A stretch of 64,000 nucleotides of DNA, from NCBI GenBank assembly GCA_037957365.1, contig JARHVA010001190.1, positions 2,555,001 to 2,619,000 of the forward strand, read 5' to 3'. This stretch comes from Torreya grandis (Eukaryota; Streptophyta; Pinopsida; Cupressales; Taxaceae). Below, piece after piece: positions 23,318-35,920 of this stretch. The number at the start of each line of letters is the position of its first letter. The stretch's first letter is position 1. Both the position numbers and the translations under genes were made by a program. The notes beneath the pieces were generated by a model. That model made no database searches and was not told the DNA's origin. It saw nothing but the letters and a program-made list of their open reading frames with translations.

Positions 23318-26300
23318 TGTTATAGTTTAAATTTGCACCCTTGAGATGGTGATTCAAGCCCTTTCAATTTGTCTATATAATGGAATTGGTTCTAGGTTTT
23401 GGGTGACCTTTAGGTGGATGAAACCTATAGGTTATAGGGCTAGCTTCCCTTGATGTATCAAATAAGCTCCACTACACTACTAACTTGTAAAGGAAAAGGG
23501 AAAGAAAAGACATGAAATAAACCTATATAATGAGGTGATACACCAAATTAACACCCTCCACTTGACTATCAGGCATTAAGAATCATAGATTAGGCTTGAA
23601 TCTGATTACACTTCTCAAAACAAGGACCTTCAAGCATGAGTGTTTCAACATGGAGGATATAGATAATGCATTGAATGAGAGGGTTGGTTAAGAGGTCTAA
23701 TAAATTCACTAATTACTAAAAATCCACTTTCAAACCATGCAACACTCACCATGTGACCTACAAGAAGATAATCCATTTTGTAAATAGGTAAGAGAGGACA
23801 AATGAGAGAGAGGACAATCACAACTACTAACATTCATCAACAATCACACAAGTTCACTAGCTAAAAGTATGTGAGGAGGTAAGAATCAAGTTTATTCATT
23901 ATTCATAGGCATAATACAAGTGTTTAGTTGAGCAAGGCTTCACCATATTTAACCAAAGGATCATTACAAATCTAAACAAGGTTGCATTTATACAGAATGA
24001 GAGTAGAAGAGAGAGAAAGGGCATAGAAGAGGGAAATGACAAGTGTCAAACAAGAGTTAAAATCAAGGAGGTTGAAGAATAGTCACAAATGCGTGAAACT
24101 CCAAATAAATGTTTGATTAAATTTCCATACCCCCTAAACATTCTCCATTCCAAATTTGGGCTTTTGAACCCTTATACATATGGATGAACCAATGAATGGA
24201 TAAAACCCTAGCTTAGTTGCTTGTTCAGGCTTGAGAGGTATTTGGAGTATTTTATAAAAAAAAATTTAGGTTATAATGATTTATTATGTTTTATTGAGAA
24301 ACATCATAATACAATTCAATCTAATCAAGAGAGGATCTCCATGAGTACTCTCAGGTCTATAGATAGGCTTCATAGACAACAAATAGTGTAGTCATGTCTT
24401 ATTTAACCCAACTTGGTGACTCTAAAAGCTCATATACCCTCTTAATTGATATTTAAAGGTGAATATGGGTTATAATATCTCTACTTAGGCCTAAAAATCC
24501 TCTTTACCTAATTTGGAAGCTTGTCACAACCCTGCACACTCACCGTTAGGCCTACTGTCATGATTTTAGGCCAATTTCATACAACATATTCTTCCCACAT
24601 GCCACCAAATACCATATCCATATGTACATGAGACATGAAAAGTTCACCAAAGTAATTTAAAGATCAAAACATTCCATTTTAAGGCATTTGAGGGCATATA
24701 TCTTTCATCGGGTAAGTAGAAATCTTCTTGGTAGTCTATGAGCACTTTGCAGTCTTAACAATGGTTCATAAAGACTAAGGTATCTTTATCTATCTATATG
24801 CCTCAATATGGAATTATGGATACCCCTCCAACATCTAAAAACACCATCCATGTAATAATTAAATGTTTAAATAAACACAAGAAAGATCTTCTCGGACTAG
24901 ATAGGTTATGTTTAGTGAGTTCAAAAAAGAGTTTGCACCTGAAGGTGCTATATTGGAGTTTGGTTTAAGTTTAAAATGGTTTATTTAGGTATATAAAACC
25001 AAATTTTAGGTTATCCAACACTTTTCAAACATATTTACTTCTTAAACGGCTTAGAACATACACAGTCCCCTCATGAGTGTTTGTGATCAACCTTGCAAAA
25101 TAGACCCTAATAGACTGTTATGACAACTTTTATTTCATTTAAAATAATGAAAATGATTTGGAGACACCTTACATGGATTATGAGAACCTTATACACCCCA
25201 CATTCTAACTCAAACCATCAATTTAAATCAATATTTCATCCTCATTCTCATTGTTTGTACCAAAAGTCTCTTGGTTGTAGGTGTGCATTAGGTATCTAGA
25301 TTGCACTTTTAGAGTGGAAAATGTTTCAACAAAGTTATTGAAATTTTTTATATTCTTGATAAATATTTAAGTGTCCTAAAATAATTTTTAGATCCTTTAT
25401 TCTTAAATCTACTCACAAGAAACAAAACCTCTTCACAATTCTACACACAGCCCTGTGTGTGCAGGTTTAGGCCTACGAGGCCTAAACATACTTCTCAAAA
25501 CCTGAAATTGCCTTTATTGATCCTGAAGATCATATAAATGTCATATTAAAATTTTAGAGTCACATTCATTTATTTTTATCTTTCTATCAGACCTTGTGAC
25601 CCTCAATCACAAAGAGGCATCTCTCTCATTTGACAAGACATGCTTGTAAGGGCTAGTTTTGACTATGTGATTGCAAGCTTTAAGCTAGATTTGTATTCAT
25701 CACTATCGATGATATTATTTTAGGTTATATTTTATCTCTAGTGACTCCATAAACCTTTATTATTCACTTGATTCCCAACTCCAATGCACACATTACATTC
25801 AATTATCTCTCATGCTCTCACATAGGCCTATAGGTTTGTTTGGGCTTATTGATTAATTGAGTTCAAAATAGGTTTTAAAAGTTATATTTTCCCTCAATTT
25901 TATGTATTAAAATTACCAAAATGCATACACATGAATTCCACCCATCGTTTGACCTTCAAACCTCAACTCTTAAGCAAGATTCATCTCATTTCATGTGAAA
26001 AAGAGACCTACAAGTCTACATACCTGTAGGTTTGCTTTTTTGTCAATTTAGACTTCTATCTCATGCACTTTGGATCATGTAAGTACTGAAAAGAAACCTA
26101 TGTCTCATACCCTACTTCATGGGGTTGTGACCTTCATATAACACTTTCAATTTAACATTTGGCACCTCTTTTGTTTACCTCTGTGTTGACAGACCTATAC
26201 ACAGTCTCAAACACTTTATGACAATAGACTTATCTTGATGAGTTGTGATGAGAGGGTCACACTTTCTAGGGTACATGTATAGGTTTTAAATGTAATTGAA

Positions 26301-27739
26301 TCTCACATGAAACCACTACCCATCCATTCACATTCTCACTAGACACTGATTCTCATTTGATGACTGTTATGAGCCTATAGGTCTACATTTGGACCATATA
26401 TTGTTAGGCTCTAGTGAATGATCCATTCTATGAATATTTTAGTTTTTTGTTGATGATAATTAGAATGAACCTAATACTCTTCTTTTCATTAGTCTTTGGG
26501 ACCTCTCAACTTATCAATTCTTTTAGGCAAACTAGTCTCTTTCCTCCTTTAAGACTGTAACAAACTTGCGTATGCATGTTATACTCTATTAGGTGCAAAG
26601 CCTTAAGGTCAGGGGTTCTTTTACTTGTGAATGAATGATTTTTAAGACATTAAAGGCAATATATATTATCATATTCAAACCATCCACATATGAAAACTCA
26701 TAAAGACTTCAATAAGATTACCTGCAACTTTATTGAGGCCTGTAGTTAGCACAAATGATGTTTTGCTTACTATCCACTACCACACGTGCCAAAAAAAATA
26801 TGGAATATGATCTAAGGGAATTTGAGAAGGCCTGGAAACAATTTCACAACCTTCCTATATCACTAATGGGTTCATATTTTCATTATAAGTTCCCAAAATT
26901 GAGCCTACAGGGTTTAGATAGGGTTTAAGACCATCCTACATTCTTAAGGATTGTTTATAAAGGAGGGGCCACCAATATGACAAATATGGCCATGGATTTT
27001 AAGGCCATTAGGACCCCTTCCTATGGTACAATATTTAGGTCCCAATTTTTTTTAATATGGACCAAGCATGTGAATGTGGCCTTTGTAAGCTTGTTAAGGA
27101 GCCGATAGAAGAAAGGAAACATTTTCTACCTTTTTAGACTTGTACCTACACTCCAAACATATATTTGACTTGGGGAAGATGACGAGGCATCTCTTGAATC
27201 TTTTTCACCTAAAAACAAGGTCTTCATGATCATTACAAGTGGATGGGAATCCTCTTCTAATCATTTAAACTCAATTGTAACTACTTTTTTTCATTTGGAA
27301 CTAACTTATCATGAAAATTCTGCCAACCTCATGTTATAAAATTATTCACAAATCATTTTAAAGCACATTTCTATGTGGTATTCACCCTTTTGGGTCTTAA
27401 AGTGATTTTTTAACAATTTTACACAAGATAATGACCTATATAAGAGTTTGAAAATGACTTATTGACCTTGAACATAACATGAAACCTATTTGGGCACTTG
27501 TATGGTCTAGAGGGTGTATGACATGAATTTGACACATGGGATATGACTTAACAAGACACCTTAAACCCCTAACATCACTTAAACAATCTTAAATCATGAC
27601 ATGAAGTGACTTAGACAAACATATAATCAAGATGAACATTACCTTCAACTTATCAAATTTACCTTAAACTATGCTAACATTCATTACAAAATGAAGAATT
27701 TTATTACCCTATCCTATGGTAGCCAAAATTTAGCTAACA
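23318..27739 (-). repeat. Element B left (3') LTR
   Basis: 4422 bp. It lacks about 670 bp present in the right LTR; the break lies near 24080, between GAAGAATAGT and CACAAATGCGTG. It contains paired hairpins at 25443-25487 and many copies of CCTATAGGT-like words. The minus-strand TATA (TATAAAT) is at 23992-23986. It is roughly 85% identical to the right copy by eye. Confidence 0.93.
25443..25487. repeat. Two adjacent perfect hairpins in B LTR
   Basis: ACACACAG (25443-25450) and CTGTGTGT (25453-25460) form an 8-bp stem with a 2-nt loop. Five bases later, GTTTAGGCCT (25465-25474) and AGGCCTAAAC (25478-25487) form a 10-bp stem with a 3-nt loop. In the other LTR (38500-38545) both stems are imperfect. 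Confidence 0.75.
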
Positions 27740-27998
27740 TCTTTGGTGATCTCTTGGGGATGCTTACTTGCTAAGCATATTATATTGGTTGCCTAGTCCA
27801 TCCATTAGGCATGGAGTCATCTCTCATTCAAACTTAGACTTGAAATGGGACCTTGACCAAGATAAGATAGCTGACTTGACCTCTAAATGCACATAAGATA
27901 ATAACAACACACAAAGCAAATGAAACTAGACTAAATAATGCACACACTTGTGCTACAAAGCACTTAGGGAAAATAAAACAATGAATTATTATGTACAA
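27740..27998. other. Short spacer between B ORF stop and left LTR
   Basis: It begins TCTTTGGTGATCTCTTGGGG right after the LTR. On the plus strand this resembles a Gypsy primer-binding site; on the minus strand it is the segment before the 3' LTR. The corresponding segment of C (62441-62788) aligns with it in patches, including the CTAGTCCAT[C/T] region. No coding signal. Confidence 0.5.
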
Positions 27999-30320
27999 CT
28001 AACCTGCATATCTTCTTCCTCTAGGGTTAAATGGAAACCTTCTTAGAATAATTGCTTCATGAGATGAGACATATTATGGAACAAGCTGCCCTTTGACTGT
28101 AGCATTTGATGGATCATGCTTCTTGCTTGCTAACATGATTATAATGATCCTAAGACCTCCACGACTAGCAATACGACCTTATTTATTCATTCCCTTATCC
28201 ATGGGTTGATTATGTGAGTCAAGGACAAAATCATACTCATCCCAATATTAGCTACTCAGCTTAAACAATACCATTCTTGATTCATTGATACGCTGATTAT
28301 GATTAGCTATGACTTCATGCCTATTAGCTATTACCTTCTTGGTTTCTTGAAGACCTTTATTTAGGGAGATGCCATTTTGAAAGAGAATGCTTACCATATC
28401 ATCAAGGAAATATTCAAGATCACTTTATTCTTGGACAACTGGTATATTTTCCTCTTAAAGCATATCTTACTCTTACTCATTTTGATGAGTGTCATACTCA
28501 TCATATGTTGTGACATCATGAGCTTGAACTTGTTTGTGATGGTTGATCAAACCTATTTGATTCATAAGAGTCTCAAACTCTTCATCAACAATTTTCTCTT
28601 GAGGTGATAACTTACCAAGCTCCTCAAACTCATTGAACGTGTCTAAGTAAGACTTCCACATGTCTTCAAGGCCTCCTTGTACTTGCTCATGGGACTCAAC
28701 ACGGTCATCAAACATGGTGTTCTCTTTAAGAGATTTCTCATGCATCTCTTGATCTTGCTCATTGGTCATGGCCACATCATTATCATTATCCATATGGGCT
28801 ATAGGCTTACCATCTAGACTAGAGCAAAACATTTATAACTTTTTCCAAAATGAAATTTTTTATTCATTACTTGAAAGCATGTCAAATTCAATACCAACCT
28901 TTCCATTCTATCCAGAGATAACATGATGATCAAATGTTTCACATGTTTAAATATATTCATGATAAGGCCACCGACTATTCTCTTCAGGTTCTGTCTTCTA
29001 CCCTTGAGTTTCAATAAGATCAAAAGCCGATGTAAGGAGACTTACCTCATGTTCATTTGCATAATCATCTTTTTCTTCATCAAGGCTAGATTGATCCTCT
29101 TCCTCCATGAAGAATGAAATCTCATCTTTCCACTTGAGATCTATCACCTAATGTTTCTCTTGTTCTATCATACTTGATTTATTTTCTTCTTCATCAAACT
29201 CAAATCCATACCATTCAAGTTGATCTATATGATCATTTGTGACCTCTAGAAAGCTTTCTAACTATTGGCTAAAAGGTAAAGGCTTATGTTCATCCTTGAA
29301 AGCTGATTGGTTTTCTCCTCCACCAAGGGGAGTGCCAATGATGATCTCTTCTTCATGATTACAAGAATCACTCTCTATAAAACCTTATTGGGATTCACCT
29401 AAATATGCAACATTTTATCTCTCAAAGTCAACCACCTCATCCTTCTATCTTGACAAGTTCTCATTCTCAATTGGTTGTCCATCTTCTTCCCTTAATGCAC
29501 TTGATTCTCCTTTATAAAAGGAGAGGATGGGAGGGTTGGAGACTTAATTATGTTGCTTGAAACATGCTATAGTGTCCTTCAAACTTGGTATTTTAGGAGA
29601 ATTAGGCTGATTGGATGCTTCTTGGATAGTTGAAACATGAATGATAGATGAAGGACTTGAAAGGGTTGTAGGTTTTCTTGACTTGACATCCAACACTCTT
29701 CCTCCCTCTTGATCTTGAGCTTGGATATGAATAACATCCTTCCAACTTGGAAAGCCTTTTGGTGTGACTTATAAAACATATTCTTTCTCTTGACTTTGGA
29801 TGGGTATATGAGAATATGTATTTTTGAGGATAGGCATGGAAAAATCAAGAGTCATGGTCTAAGAAGGCCTCCAAGATGGAATGGTTTTGGGATCTTGAGG
29901 AAGGGTGAATGGAGTTGGAATGGACACATGTTTCTCTTAAGGAGTACAAGGCTTCCAACTTGGGATTTTAGATCTAGTGGACTCATTAAGAGGTTGATTG
30001 AGCTTATTTTGATGTTGTATTGCAGCTTGGAAGAGATTTGGAGAAAAATAAGGTTGACTTGGGATAAAAGAGGGTATATAAGATGGATTGGATTTGGATT
30101 TCACTTGCTCCCATTTCATTAGCCTATCTTTTACTAAGTGCATCAGCTTTTTAACCTCTAGTTTCTCATTGATTGGGTGATCTACCTTCTCAACACTTGC
30201 GCATACTATCCAAAATACTTAAAATATCTCTTTAATATCTTGAATAGGATAGATAGGATAAGCTACACCATGTTATACTTCTCTATTAGTCCTTATCATC
30301 CACTTTCCCAGGACTAGTAC
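27999..30320 (-). pseudogene. Unknown acidic ORF of element B, FPF[N/D]PRG C-terminus
   Basis: One minus-strand frame runs for at least 714 codons from 30143 to the TAG at 27999-28001. It extends upstream in phase to about 30320, with about 20 stops but no frameshift along the part I followed. The N-terminal third is Pro/Ser/Lys-rich with a repeated [I/F]PSW[K/R] motif (near 29950, 29870 and 29745). The middle is Glu/Asp-rich and probably helical. The C-terminal part contains EYDFVLD and ends FPFNPRG plus six residues. Element C has a homologous end (YDWVLD, FPFDPRG). No Gag, protease, RT, integrase or transmembrane segment is evident. It occupies the place between the interior and the 3' LTR in the transcription sense. 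Function is unknown. I do not recognise the family; an extra or gag-like ORF of a Gypsy lineage is possible. Confidence 0.55.
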
Positions 30321-33300
30321 AACTTGTTTAAAGGTGAGTAAGAGTGAAGAAGGGGAAACATAGGTTTAATAAGGTTGATTAAAGAGATAATTAGTGTTGA
30401 AATCACAATGATTGGGGGGGGGTGAATTAGTCTTGAAAACCTTTCAATCAATTACACTTAAGCAATCATGAACCATTCAAACAAAAATATAGATCTAGAA
30501 AGCATAAACAACTATCCACATAAGCATGAAACAAAAAAACACATCACATATATGGGAAATCCTCAAGGGGAAGAAAACACAATGATATATAAAAATGAAC
30601 TACAGTTATATAAGTCAAAAACCAAATTTAGTGAAGCACCAACTCCACATGGAGCACCAACCCCAACTAGCCAAGCACCCACTTGTAAGGAGGCACCAAC
30701 CCCCTAGATGATTCAACACCAATCAGTCACCTAATTGATTTGATCAACTTAAAAAAATTATGTTGATCACACGATAGATGATGATCACCTTCTTTAGCTC
30801 TTCACACTCTTATCCCTCTCAAACTGCCTTCTAGGCCTTTTCACTCAACTAGGTATCTTCAAGACTGATTAGGTCATATGACATTGATTTTCATACATAG
30901 AACTCATGTTAGATCTTCATGATAGTTTATATACACCCCTATGATGGTATAAAATACCTATTTTTGTTATTCAATATTCTATTTTATTCACTTCCTTTTT
31001 GCTTACTTAAATAGGCCTAAAACTGCCTTGCATATATATAATTCTTTGTTCATATACCACTTAGTCGGCCACACACCATTAACCTCTTAGGTATGCCATA
31101 TAATAGGTCTTAGGAAATCTTGTGGATGTGAATCAAATGATATTTGAGTCCCTTTTGGTTTCTCATGACTCAATTAGCCCTCATTTCTCTTTTAGGTCTA
31201 CTGGAGATCTAATTGTGTTAGGTTTATCTCTTAATGCCAAAACTTGATTCTCTTGGGCCTAGATGGATTTATCCAAAAATTAAAAACCATTCAAAAATTT
31301 AGTCAAGGAAATATTCTAACCTACTCCGTGATTTTTTATATTTGCATCCTTCGTTCATACCTTGAAACCTTCTTTAGAACAAATTGCCCTATTAGGCTTG
31401 TGTGCCTCAAAAAATTGTCTTGCAAGAATGAAGATCAAACATACTTAAGACACTCAAATATGATAAAATAAGTATATAGATAGAGTATAAATGACCTTAG
31501 GGTCATAACCAAATGCATCAGACACTTCCACTTAGAAGATAAGACTTCAATAACACCTCTGCAACTCACTCAGAATTCTCTGATTACCTCAAAACATAGT
31601 CATGGTGACTTAGACCTCCAACACCTGTATATGAATTTTAAATCATTTATGATGCATGAAGATGATCCTATGAGATCATTAGACCATTTTAAAATAGAAA
31701 TGTCATATTCTCAAATGTAAAATATTGGTATTTTAGACCAATCTCATAACCTTATATCTCACTATCTTATCTGAACTAGATAGATCAACTTGTGAAGAAT
31801 TTTTTCACCATATTCACTAACCTCCAAAACATATACAAAACATGAAAATGTCTTACAAGTCCTAAAAAAATATATCTATGCACTTAGTTTTATCATTATA
31901 TTATGAAAACACATTCTAATTCATCTTCTCACTGTTGCCTAGGTTTTTCATTGTTTGCACCATTAGGCGTGTTAGCAACTAACTATCTTGAATGACCAAT
32001 TTAGCACATTTGAAGACTAAAACTGATACAAAAACCTTCATGAACATGAAACATGAGCTCAAAAATATTTAAATATGATCATGACCTTTCATTAGGCTAC
32101 TCTCTCTCTTTTTGCTCTCTAGACCTTGACCTATAAACCACATTAGGCCTTAAAACTGACCTTCACTCCTCTTTCCATGATATTAACACCTCACTATCAT
32201 GTTCAACATGCCACTCTCATGTCATATAACCTATCTCATACTTTAACACTATCATACATCCTTCACATGCCTTGACAACAAATCATGATATATCATTAGG
32301 CTAGGCATGGTCCAAGTACAGACCAAGACAAAATGACTTACCCTCAAAGACCCACCTTACAACACTTATGAAGGCTTATACACCTAACTCACAAGCCCAT
32401 ATAATCACAAACAATCTCATACAACCATTCATGCTTATGTGCACTCATTTCAACAATCCACCATGTTCATACCTTCTCACAAGGTCTCTTCATGCCATGA
32501 CTAGCCATAGGCTACTTAAGTACTTGATGCCTTGACCTATTCTTTCCATGTTATGACCTCAGAAAAACATCAACCAAGCAGATATTAAGACATTGCACCT
32601 CACTCATATCACTACCCCATTCTCTTTCTGATGACAACAATCTTCTACAGGCTCATACAAACTTAAAACCATATGACCAAGCATCATATGACTTGACATC
32701 TCTCTTCCATGTACCTGAACACCTTTGACACCTTGACTCGTGCCTTCATGCAACCATAAGACATTAGTTTCCTTCAAATTATCTCTTGATTTCAAATGCA
32801 TCTTGTCACATGGCTTCCTATGCAAACATTAGTTGTCTTCAAACATCTTCTATGACCTATACCTTCCATGATGACACCACTCATGATAATGTTCATCAAT
32901 GAAACACTCTTATGTGCCTTGACATATCACATACTACCATCTATCCTTAGTCACCTTTGTCATAAACCTTGATAGTATAATCTTGACATTATACATATTT
33001 GACATCAATGATCATTATGTCTTTGCATGATGCACCCTTTTGACATCAATGACAACAACATGCCAACAAGTGGGATGTTGGTAAACTTGGTTAATAAATG
33101 TTTGAGGTATACTTGAGGAGAAGCCATGAACACCATTAACTTGACAAGATTAATATGAAAGTACACAAGAAACATTGTGATCATATGAATGATGATACAT
33201 ACCAATTTTCTATTTTTGAGGCACTTGGACTACCTATACTAGCTGAGATTTGTTTGGAGTCACCATTAGTGCTTGATTTATTGCTTCTAAAAGCTTATGT

Positions 33301-33347
33301 ATTGAAAGATACCACCAAATATTCCTTTAATTGGTTTTCAATATTGT
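30321..33347. other. Element B interior without recognised coding
   Basis: About 3 kb with stops in all frames. A run of nine or more G follows TGTTGAAATCACAATGATT at 30395, a form seen at the start of some plant LTRs, so a nested solo LTR or fragment may begin there. I could not find its end or a matching duplication. The part near 32100-33000 is a C/A-rich, low-complexity sequence of CATGACC and CTTGACA words. Confidence 0.5.
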
Positions 33348-33367
33348 CCCACCAAGTGTGCCATAAC
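33348..33367 (-). other. Element B primer-binding candidate
   Basis: On the minus strand, immediately inside the right LTR, GTTATGGCACACTTGGTGGG aligns with TTTTGGCGCCGTTGCCGGGG at about 14 of 20 positions, most mismatches being transitions. It is weak support for a decayed tRNA-Asp site and leftward orientation. Confidence 0.3.
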
Positions 33368-34639
33368 TATTATAGCTTAAATTTTCACCCTTGAAAGGAT
33401 GATTTAAGCTCTCTCAATTTGACTATACAATGGGATTGGTCTTAGGCTATGGGTGACCTTTAGGTGGACCAAACCTCTAGGTTATAGGGCTAACTCCCCT
33501 TGATGTATCAATTAGGCTCCACTACACTACTAACTTGTAAAGAAAAAGAGAGAGAAAAGACATAAAAGAAACCTATTTAATGAGGTGATACACCAAATTA
33601 CCACCCTCCACTTGACTGTTGTGCACTAAGAATCATGGATTAGACCTAAATCTAATTACACTTCTCAAAATAAGGACATTCAAGCATGAGTGTTTCAACA
33701 TAGAGGTTATAGACAATGTATTGAATGAGAGGGTTGGTTAAGAGGTCTAAGCAAGCCACTAACTGAAAATCGATTTTCAAACCATACAAAACTACATCAA
33801 ATTCACCATGTGACCTGTAAGAAGACAATCCATTGTGCAAATAGGTAGGAAATGACAAATGAGAGAGAGTACAATCACTACTACTAACATTCATCAACAA
33901 TCACACAAGTACACTAGTTACAAGTATGTGAGGAGGTAAGAACCAACATTATTCATTATTCATAGGCATAATACAAGTGTTCAGTTGAGTAGGGCTTTGC
34001 CATACTTATCCAAATGATCCTTACAAAGGCAAACAAGGTTGTATTTATAGAAAATGAGAGCAGAAGAGAGAGAAGGGGCGTAGAAGAGAGTAATGACAAG
34101 TGTCAAGCAAGAGTTACAATCAAGGAGGTTGAAGAATAGTTTCATAAGATATTCAAGGACATGTGTTGCTTCCTTGATGATGTTTCTTCTCCTAAATGGC
34201 ATAGGGGTTTCTCTATTTGCTTGATACCTTTGTCTTCTTCAAACAAATCTTCTCTTGGCTTGGAGAGTGACAAGTGGTACTCCTTGGTCATCAAATCACC
34301 TTGAACTTTCATTTTCTCTACTCTTCGACACTTTGAATCTATTTATGAACTCTCCATACTAATGTTATAGTGGTAATCATCTCTCCTTAAGTGTCTTGAA
34401 ACCCATTTGGTCTTATTGTGCATCTCTTGCCCAAATGGATCAAATCTGGGTTTCATCTTCATGACTACAACTTCTCTCCATGAAAGGCCTCTCTCAATCT
34501 TAACCAACTTATGTCAACTTCTTTGGATGCATCAAACACTCACAAAAATCTCATTTTGCACCTAAAGCTCATCCCTGCCTTCAATTCCTTGTAGCTCTCA
34601 AACCACACAAAGTTCATTGTATAGAACAATCTATAGACG

Positions 34640-34938
34640 TGTTACGAATTAGTCCTAACATGAGCAAATAAATATAATAATTATTCATGAGTTGGTGCAA
34701 CAAATCTCGTAGTGTTTTTAGGTGAGAGAGAATAAAGGTTGTTAGAACAACCATCCTATATTTGTGTTAAGAGAAGTTAGTTATTAGTTGTTAGAACAAC
34801 TTACTTATTATAGGATGAATAATTATACGACCATTCTTATAAATTGTATTGTCCCTGGTTAATAATATGTGCTGGTTGACTGATTGAAGTATTGTTTATG
34901 AGCCTTCGACTGTTCCCCCATCAAGGGCATTTCTAATA
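34640..34938 (+). repeat. F 5' LTR
   Basis: 299 bp. The TATA-like TATAAAT is at 34838-34844. It ends TTCTAATA, where an ancestral CA end is likely to have mutated to TA in both copies. Confidence 0.93.
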
Positions 34939-34940
34939 TC

Positions 34941-34952
34941 TGGGATCAGAGT
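34941..34952 (+). other. F primer binding site
   Basis: TGGGATCAGAGT matches the initiator-Met site TGGTATCAGAGC at 10 of 12 bases and sits two bases after the LTR. Confidence 0.85.
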
Positions 34953-34966
34953 AGGGCCATTCTGGA

Positions 34967-35062
34967 CCTCTCTGTACCCTCCATCCATTTGTATTTGCAT
35001 CAAATTGGTTGCATCCTCTCTGTACCCTCCATCCATTTATATTTGAATCAAATTGGTCTAAT
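34967..35062 (+). repeat. 48-bp tandem duplication inside F
   Basis: Two copies of a 48-bp unit beginning CCTCTCTGTACCCTCCATCC start at 34967 and 35015. Confidence 0.85.
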
Positions 35063-35409
35063 GGCTATGCAATGTAGCGTACGTGCAAATGCCAATTTTT
35101 TCCAATCACCCTTGTTTGCACATTGACAACAATTTGTAGTGCAGAACACGTGCACAATTATTGTTATTCACCACCCACCTGCATCTTCTCTTCTTCCATT
35201 ATGTTCACCTCTATCCGCTATTTTCACACCATTCTGTCCACCATTTGCATCCCAGAAAATTGAAAAATAAAAAAAATATATACATATATTTATGAGTGTC
35301 TGTTGCAATTTTATATGTTCAATGTCTGTATTTGGGAAAAAAAAAAAAAAAATTGATATATATCCTTAAAAACAAATAAATAATATATTATATATATATA
35401 TATAGTGTA

Positions 35410-35920
35410 GTTTTTTGGATGTACAATCGGAAAAATTGATTTGTAGAAATTGTTGCCAGTGTGATCCGAAAGCTTCGATATTGCGGAATTGGACTCGATC
35501 TACCCTGGGACAACTTTCCTCCAATGGCAAAGCTTCTCCACTCAGGCAACACACAGTCTAAATTATCCTCCAATAGCTCCAAGGCCTAATCAACGAGTTC
35601 TACATTTGGTTCAGCTTCCAACACATCGAGCTCTTCATCGTCATTTTGGAGCTGTCATCCTACACCAACTGTATGTGGATTCAAAGTTATCTTGTCAGAT
35701 CCCCAACTTGGCAAGATCCATCTCGGGTCAGTCTCTCTTGTGGCGATTCAAACAAATGAGCTACATTGGCCAACTCACCTCCATCCAAATCCAACTTGAA
35801 ACAACGATCTATCTCCTCCATTAGCGGTGACCATCAGGCTTCTCTATCGGTGAATGCAGATTTTTAGGGCTTCTCCAACCATCAATAGCTTCACGTTCCA
35901 CCGCCCACGGTTCCTTAACC
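35410..35920. other. GC-richer segment in F, possible captured sequence
   Basis: This stretch is visibly richer in G+C than its AT-rich neighbours (T-rich DNA from 35930, homopolymer A at 35337-35352 and a (TA)n tract at 35384-35404). It has open frames on both strands: plus 35489-35824 and minus 35582-35388. Neither matches Copia Gag or Pol. A captured host exon or cDNA is possible, but the translated sequences are not familiar to me. Confidence 0.4.

Noticed and set aside
29790..30122. Plus-strand 110-codon frame
   Set aside because: It is antisense to the long in-phase minus-strand ORF of element B, which is shared with element C.
35489..35824. Plus-strand 111-codon frame in F as a gene
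   Set aside because: There is no promoter or recognisable domain, and frames are equally open on the other strand; kept only as possible captured sequence.
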